Positions 60,313 to 64,000 of a stretch of DNA of 64,000 nt are shown one piece after another. The stretch is from assembly GCF_014205215.1 (NCBI RefSeq), contig NZ_JACHNC010000001.1, forward strand, positions 3,043,001 through 3,107,000. Reading direction: 5' to 3'. The DNA comes from Actinoplanes lobatus. Lineage in GTDB: Bacteria; Actinomycetota; Actinomycetes; Mycobacteriales; Micromonosporaceae. The notes beneath the pieces were generated by a model. That model was not told the DNA's origin. It ran no database searches and saw only the letters and a list, made by a program, of their open reading frames with translations. The translations under genes were made by a program, and so were the position numbers. Each line of letters begins with the position of its first letter. Position 1 is the stretch's first letter.

Positions 60313-61428
60313 ATGAGCGACGAACAGGCTGTGTTGTACGGAGTGGTTCTTGCTGGCGGAACCGGAACCCGTCTCTGGCCACTGTCCCGCGCCGGTCATC
60401 CCAAGTTTCTGCACCCTCTGACCGGTACGGAGGCGTCCCTTCTCCAGGCGACGGTGGACCGGTTGGACATTCTCACCTCCCCCGATCGGGTCTTCGTGGT
60501 GACCGGTGTGGCGCACGCGGCGGCCGTCTCCCGGCAGCTTTCCGCCATGCCCGAGGACAACGTTCTGGTGGAGCCGTCCCCGCGGGACTCGTGTGCCGCG
60601 ATCGCCCTGGCCGCCGCGGTCATCGCCCGCCGCGACCCGGAAGCGATCATGGGCTCCTTCGCGTCCGATCACCTGATCGCCGACAAGGAGGCGTTCTCCG
60701 ACGTGATCCGGTCGGCGATGGCCGGCGCGCGGGAGGGGCTGCTGATGACCCTCGGGATCACGCCGACCCGCCCCGAGACGGGCTACGGCTACCTCCAGTG
60801 CGGCGGCTCGGTCGGCGACGGCCCGCTGCTCAAGGTGGAGGAGTTCAAGGAGAAGCCGACGTACGAGGTGGCCGAGGGCTACGTGAAGTCCGGCAACTAC
60901 CTGTGGAACGCCGGCATGTTCGTCTGGCGGGTCGAGTCCTTCCTGGCCGAGCTGCACCGGCAGCAGCCGCAGCTGGCCGCGGGCATCAGCCGGATCGCGC
61001 AGGCGTGGGGCACCGCCGAGCAGGAAGAGGTGATGGGCGACGTCTGGCCGACGCTGCCCAAGATCTCGGTGGACTACGCGGTGATGGAGGGCGCGGCCGC
61101 GGCCGGCCGGGTCGGCACCGTGCCCGGCGACTTCGGGTGGAACGACGTCGGTGACTTCCACACCCTCGGTGAGGTGCTCACCGCGGACCAGGCCGGCAAC
61201 GTGGTGGTCGGGCACGACGCCGCCGAGCGGCACCCCGTGCTGCTGCGCGAGACCGAGGGCCTGGTCGTGGTCCCGTCGTCGGGCCGTCTCGTGGCCGCCA
61301 TGGGGGTCCGGGACCTGGTCATCGTGGACACGCCGGACGCCGTCCTGGTGTGCCCGCGGGAACGGGCGCAGGAGGTCAAGCAGCTCGTCGACCAGCTCAA
61401 GGAGCTGGGCCAGCACGGCTACATCTAG
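60313..61428 (+). CDS. manC: Mannose-1-phosphate guanylyltransferase
   Basis: A 371-residue nucleotidyltransferase making GDP-mannose from GTP and mannose-1-phosphate. The GVVLAGGTGTRLWPLSRAG pyrophosphorylase loop (~residues 8-26), the FASDHLI metal site and VEEFKEKP are diagnostic. It lacks the isomerase domain of bifunctional enzymes. A TAAACT box 8 nt before the ATG gives it its own leaderless start. Called manB in M. tuberculosis naming. Confidence 0.92.
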   Translation: MSDEQAVLYGVVLAGGTGTRLWPLSRAGHPKFLHPLTGTEASLLQATVDRLDILTSPDRVFVVTGVAHAAAVSRQLSAMPEDNVLVEPSPRDSCAAIALAAAVIARRDPEAIMGSFASDHLIADKEAFSDVIRSAMAGAREGLLMTLGITPTRPETGYGYLQCGGSVGDGPLLKVEEFKEKPTYEVAEGYVKSGNYLWNAGMFVWRVESFLAELHRQQPQLAAGISRIAQAWGTAEQEEVMGDVWPTLPKISVDYAVMEGAAAAGRVGTVPGDFGWNDVGDFHTLGEVLTADQAGNVVVGHDAAERHPVLLRETEGLVVVPSSGRLVAAMGVRDLVIVDTPDAVLVCPRERAQEVKQLVDQLKELGQHGYI

Positions 61429-61429
61429 T

Positions 61430-61987
61430 TCACCAGTCGAGGGCCCGGTCGCTGAACTGCTGTAGCGAGCCGATCCGGAGCTCGTTCATGGTGATGCCGT
61501 TGCGCCGCGAGGTGGGGAAGTCGGCAAGGACGGCCGCCGGGCCGTCCTTGCTCTGGCCCATGTCGTAGCGCAACGTGCCGCCGGCCTGGCAGTCCTCCTC
61601 GGTGCGGGCGCACGAGGTCCACCGGAGGCCGGCGTAGGCGGCCTGATGGGGCCGGACCACGAACTCCTGGGCCGGCGCCGGCTCGTCCAGCTTCGTCGTG
61701 GGGACCGGCAGGACCCGGCGGCCGGCGGTCGCCAGGGTGACCGTCAGCCAGCCGTCCACGGTGCAGTCCTGGCCCGCGACGTTGATCAGGGTGACCAGGG
61801 CGGCGCGTTCCGGGCCGGCGCCGGTGGCCGTCCGGAGGGTGACCGTGGCCTCCAGATCGCTGGTCAGGCAGGCGGGAGCCGGAGCCTCGGCGGCGGCCGG
61901 GGTGGGTACCGTGCCGGGCTCGGCGCATGCGGTCAGCGCCAGGATGGTGGCCAGGGCGGGGATGACCGGCCTCGAGGGGTTACGCAT
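61430..61987 (-). CDS. DUF4232-like lipoprotein
   Basis: A 185-residue lipoprotein: signal sequence ending LALTAC with the lipidated cysteine at ~21, an Ala/Pro-rich linker, then a beta-rich domain with four cysteines (APACLTSDLEATV; GQDCTVDGWLTVT; SCARTEEDCQ). This arrangement fits DUF4232, common in actinobacterial lipoproteins of unknown role. It is convergent with manC, 1 bp apart. Confidence 0.75.
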   Translation of the reverse strand: MRNPSRPVIPALATILALTACAEPGTVPTPAAAEAPAPACLTSDLEATVTLRTATGAGPERAALVTLINVAGQDCTVDGWLTVTLATAGRRVLPVPTTKLDEPAPAQEFVVRPHQAAYAGLRWTSCARTEEDCQAGGTLRYDMGQSKDGPAAVLADFPTSRRNGITMNELRIGSLQQFSDRALDW

Positions 61988-62010
61988 GTCTCCAACTCAG
62001 CGGCGCGCTT

Positions 62011-62568
62011 TCACGTCAGGCGGGCCAACGCGGGGGCGATCTGCTGGATCGTGCCGTCGGCCAGAGGTGACGGTAGAGCGTCGGGGCGGAACCACGCTAG
62101 GTCTGACGACTCGTCACTTATCCGTTCGACCGCGCCGGCCGGGGCCCGCAGCAGGAATCGAACGTCGTAGTGGACCGACGGGGTGGCCGGTGCGCCCTCC
62201 TGGGAGCCGCAGCGGACCTCGTGGATGTCGATGTCGATCGGCACCGGGTCCAGGACCAGACCGGGGATGCCGGACTCCTCTCCCGCCTCCCGGAGCGCCG
62301 CGGCGGCCAGCGTCCCGTCGCCCTCCTCGCAGTGGCCGCCCAGCTGCATCCAGAGGCCGAGACGGCCGTGCAGGCAGAGCAGCACACGCCGGGAGTCGTC
62401 GACGATCAGGGCGCTGGCGGTGACGTGGCCGGCCCGGTGGGCGCGGGTCATCGCGCCGGGGCCGTCGGCGAGCAGGTCGAGGGTGCGCTTGCGGTTCGCC
62501 TCGGCGGCATCGGAGGTGGCGTTCCAGGTGGACAGCACGTCGACGGCGTTCTCGTAGAGGTCGGTCAT
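62011..62568 (-). CDS. Nudix hydrolase
   Basis: A 185-residue Nudix protein. The Nudix box runs from GGHCEEGDG to REAGEESGI, with Asp in place of the first Glu. The start ATG overlaps the cofE stop (ATGA), so it is translationally coupled to the F420 operon and may clean up or regulate a pathway nucleotide. The frame is open to 63021, but that part is a shadow of cofE. Confidence 0.88.
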   Translation of the reverse strand: MTDLYENAVDVLSTWNATSDAAEANRKRTLDLLADGPGAMTRAHRAGHVTASALIVDDSRRVLLCLHGRLGLWMQLGGHCEEGDGTLAAAALREAGEESGIPGLVLDPVPIDIDIHEVRCGSQEGAPATPSVHYDVRFLLRAPAGAVERISDESSDLAWFRPDALPSPLADGTIQQIAPALARLT

Positions 62569-63620
62569 GCGGATGCTCCGTAGTACAGGGTGACGCCCTC
62601 GTCGTCGGTCAGGGCGGTGGTGTGGACGCCCTCGGCGGCCAGAGCGGCCCGGAGCCGGTGGGCTTCGGCGCCGGTGCGGATCAGGGCAGCGGGACTGTCG
62701 CGGGCCGGGGTCAGGCGGATGCCGTTGTCGAGGCGGAGATTCGACACGAGGAGATCGCCGAGCGTACGCAGTGCGCGGGTCACGGCGGCCGGGTCGGCGG
62801 CCGGAGGACCGGCCGGAGGCGGATCCATCAGGCTGCGGCCGCCGGTGTGCGGGAGCTCCGGGAGCGCCGCGGCGGCACGGAGGCCCTCGGCGCGCGCCTC
62901 GGCCGTACCCGATCCGAACATGTCCTCGGCGGAGTCCCGGACCAGGACCTTGGCGCCGGGCCCGTCGTCCGCCGTCAGGCGGCCGTAACCACGAACCACC
63001 GCGACCGGCACCCGGTCGCATTTGCCCTTGACCAGCTCGGCGGCCGCGGACAGCTCGTCGATCACCGCCATCTGGGTGAGGCTCAACTCGTTGCCGTAGG
63101 GGTCGAACTGCCCGCGGTGGTCGAGCAGCGCGTCGATGCCCGCGGCGCCGAGGGCCACGTCGGTGAGCCCGTTGCGCCAGGCGCGGCCCATCGTGTCGGA
63201 GACGACCACGGCAACGTCCAGGCCGCGTTCGCGTAGGTCGGCGCGCAGCCGGCGGGCCGAGGCGTCCGGGTCCTCGGGCAGCAGCACCAGATGGGTCTTG
63301 TCGACGTTCGACGCGTCGATGCCGGCGGCGGCCATCACGAAACCGTGGTGGGTCTGCACGATGGTGGTGTTGCCCCGGCGGGCCACCAACCGGGCGGTCT
63401 CGCCGGCCAGCACCCGCTGCCGGGCCTCCTCGCGCTCCGGCCCGTCGGCCGGGACCTCGACCAGGCGGCCCTCCGCCTTCGACACGATCTTGCTGGTCAC
63501 CACGAGGACGTCACCGTCGGCGAGCCACGGCGCCGCCCCGGTGATCAGCTCGGCGAGGTCGTCGCCCGCGGTCACGTCCCCGATGCCGCGGACCGGGAGG
63601 ATCTCCAGGCCGTCGTTCAC
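62565..63620 (-). CDS. cofE: Coenzyme F420:L-glutamate ligase
   Basis: A 351-residue enzyme that adds glutamates to F420-0 using GTP. CofE motifs are clear in the first ~245 residues: EILPVRGIGDV, VLVVTSKIVSKAEGR, TTIVQTHHGFVMAAAGID and VVVSDTMGRAWRNGLTD. Mycobacterial FbiB carries a ~200-residue nitroreductase domain next. Here the tail is only ~100 residues and does not look like a nitroreductase. GTG 63620 overlaps the cofD stop (GTGA). Confidence 0.9.
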   Translation of the reverse strand: MNDGLEILPVRGIGDVTAGDDLAELITGAAPWLADGDVLVVTSKIVSKAEGRLVEVPADGPEREEARQRVLAGETARLVARRGNTTIVQTHHGFVMAAAGIDASNVDKTHLVLLPEDPDASARRLRADLRERGLDVAVVVSDTMGRAWRNGLTDVALGAAGIDALLDHRGQFDPYGNELSLTQMAVIDELSAAAELVKGKCDRVPVAVVRGYGRLTADDGPGAKVLVRDSAEDMFGSGTAEARAEGLRAAAALPELPHTGGRSLMDPPPAGPPAADPAAVTRALRTLGDLLVSNLRLDNGIRLTPARDSPAALIRTGAEAHRLRAALAAEGVHTTALTDDEGVTLYYGASA

Positions 63621-64000
63621 GCCACGCCGCCGAGTTCCAGGGCGTCCTCCACCATCCGGGCGGTGGCCACCTCGTCGCGCATCCACAGCGGCACGGCACG
63701 GGTGCGGACCCCCGGCACCTCGGCGCCGGCGTCCGACTCGTCGACCAGCCAGCCGTCCAGCAGACCGCCTTCGGCGCGCGGACCGTACATCCGGCCGACC
63801 GCGTCGGCGCTCACCTCGACCTCCAGGGTGGCCAGGCACTTGTCGGCCATGCCCCGGACCGGCGCGCCACCGATGATCGGCGACACCCCGACGACCGGCG
63901 CCGGGCCGTTCGCCACGGCGTCCTTCAGATGGGGTACGGCGAGGATCGGCGCGATGCTGACCACCGGATTGCTGGGCGCGATCAGCACCACGTCCGCGGC
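63617..64000 (-). CDS. cofD: 2-phospho-L-lactate transferase, 5' part missing
   Basis: The last 127 codons of CofD/FbiA, which makes F420-0 (or its dehydro form) from Fo and the activated phospholactate/enolpyruvyl donor. VVLIAPSNPVVSIAPIL and VGVSPIIGGAPVRGMADKCL are family hallmarks. It runs off the right edge of the window. First visible gene of the cofD-cofE-Nudix operon; an F420-dependent metabolism is implied. Confidence 0.92.
   Translation of the reverse strand, partial: AADVVLIAPSNPVVSIAPILAVPHLKDAVANGPAPVVGVSPIIGGAPVRGMADKCLATLEVEVSADAVGRMYGPRAEGGLLDGWLVDESDAGAEVPGVRTRAVPLWMRDEVATARMVEDALELGGVA

Overview
The window is 64 kb of chromosome from a high-GC actinomycete. The best guess is Micromonosporaceae (Actinoplanes-like). 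The gene content supports this: mycothiol S-conjugate amidase, coenzyme F420 genes, an ECF sigma/anti-sigma operon, GTG/TTG starts, ATGA/GTGA overlaps, and many TANNNT -10 boxes placed 6-9 nt before start codons (leaderless mRNAs). No tRNA, rRNA, CRISPR array, insertion sequence or prophage was seen.

1-22.2 kb is mostly core. A cystathionine beta-synthase tail, metB, threonine ammonia-lyase, greA, a DUF4307 protein, mca, a small membrane protein and a DUF255 thioredoxin-like protein follow the order of the Mycobacterium tuberculosis Rv1077-Rv1084 region, with extra genes inserted. The inserts include a polyphosphate pair (PPK2 and CYTH-CHAD), RNase Z behind a strikingly structured leader, msrA/HIT, an amidase and a degenerate-GGDEF/EAL protein. 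purK-purE closes the block.

22.2-40 kb holds an ECF sigma/anti-sigma/ABC-transporter operon with its own likely ECF promoter and a 1,702-residue membrane protein. It also holds an acyl-CoA dehydrogenase, a GT4/(alpha-alpha)-barrel pair, a cold-shock gene whose start appears frameshifted, a CPA1 antiporter, and a histidine kinase with a stand-alone receiver.

40.3-48.1 kb is the most unusual part. A LuxR-type regulator precedes a tight seven-gene operon: a 46-residue membrane peptide, an APC permease, a cupin, a methionyl-tRNA-synthetase-like enzyme, a cytosolic periplasmic-binding-protein-like protein, a DAO-type flavoenzyme and a lysine/ornithine N-hydroxylase-family enzyme. N-hydroxylase + cupin + MetRS-like + DAO oxidase is the signature of N-N bond (hydrazine) forming pathways such as those of s56-p1, triacsin and the pyrazole C-nucleosides. 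Here the usual cupin-MetRS fusion is split and extra partners are present, so the operon may make an undescribed hydrazine metabolite.

48.1-54.4 kb encodes secreted proteins: a Nep1-like GHRHDWE protein, a lipoprotein, a trypsin-like protease, and a GH30-ricin lectin glycosidase behind a LacI regulator. 54.7-64 kb has a membrane protein with 60-bp tandem repeats, a thioesterase, acetoacetate-CoA ligase, a TIGR03089 protein, a glycosyltransferase, mannose-1-phosphate guanylyltransferase, a lipoprotein, and a Nudix-CofE-CofD F420 operon running off the window edge. The last block resembles the M. tuberculosis Rv3261-Rv3268 neighbourhood.
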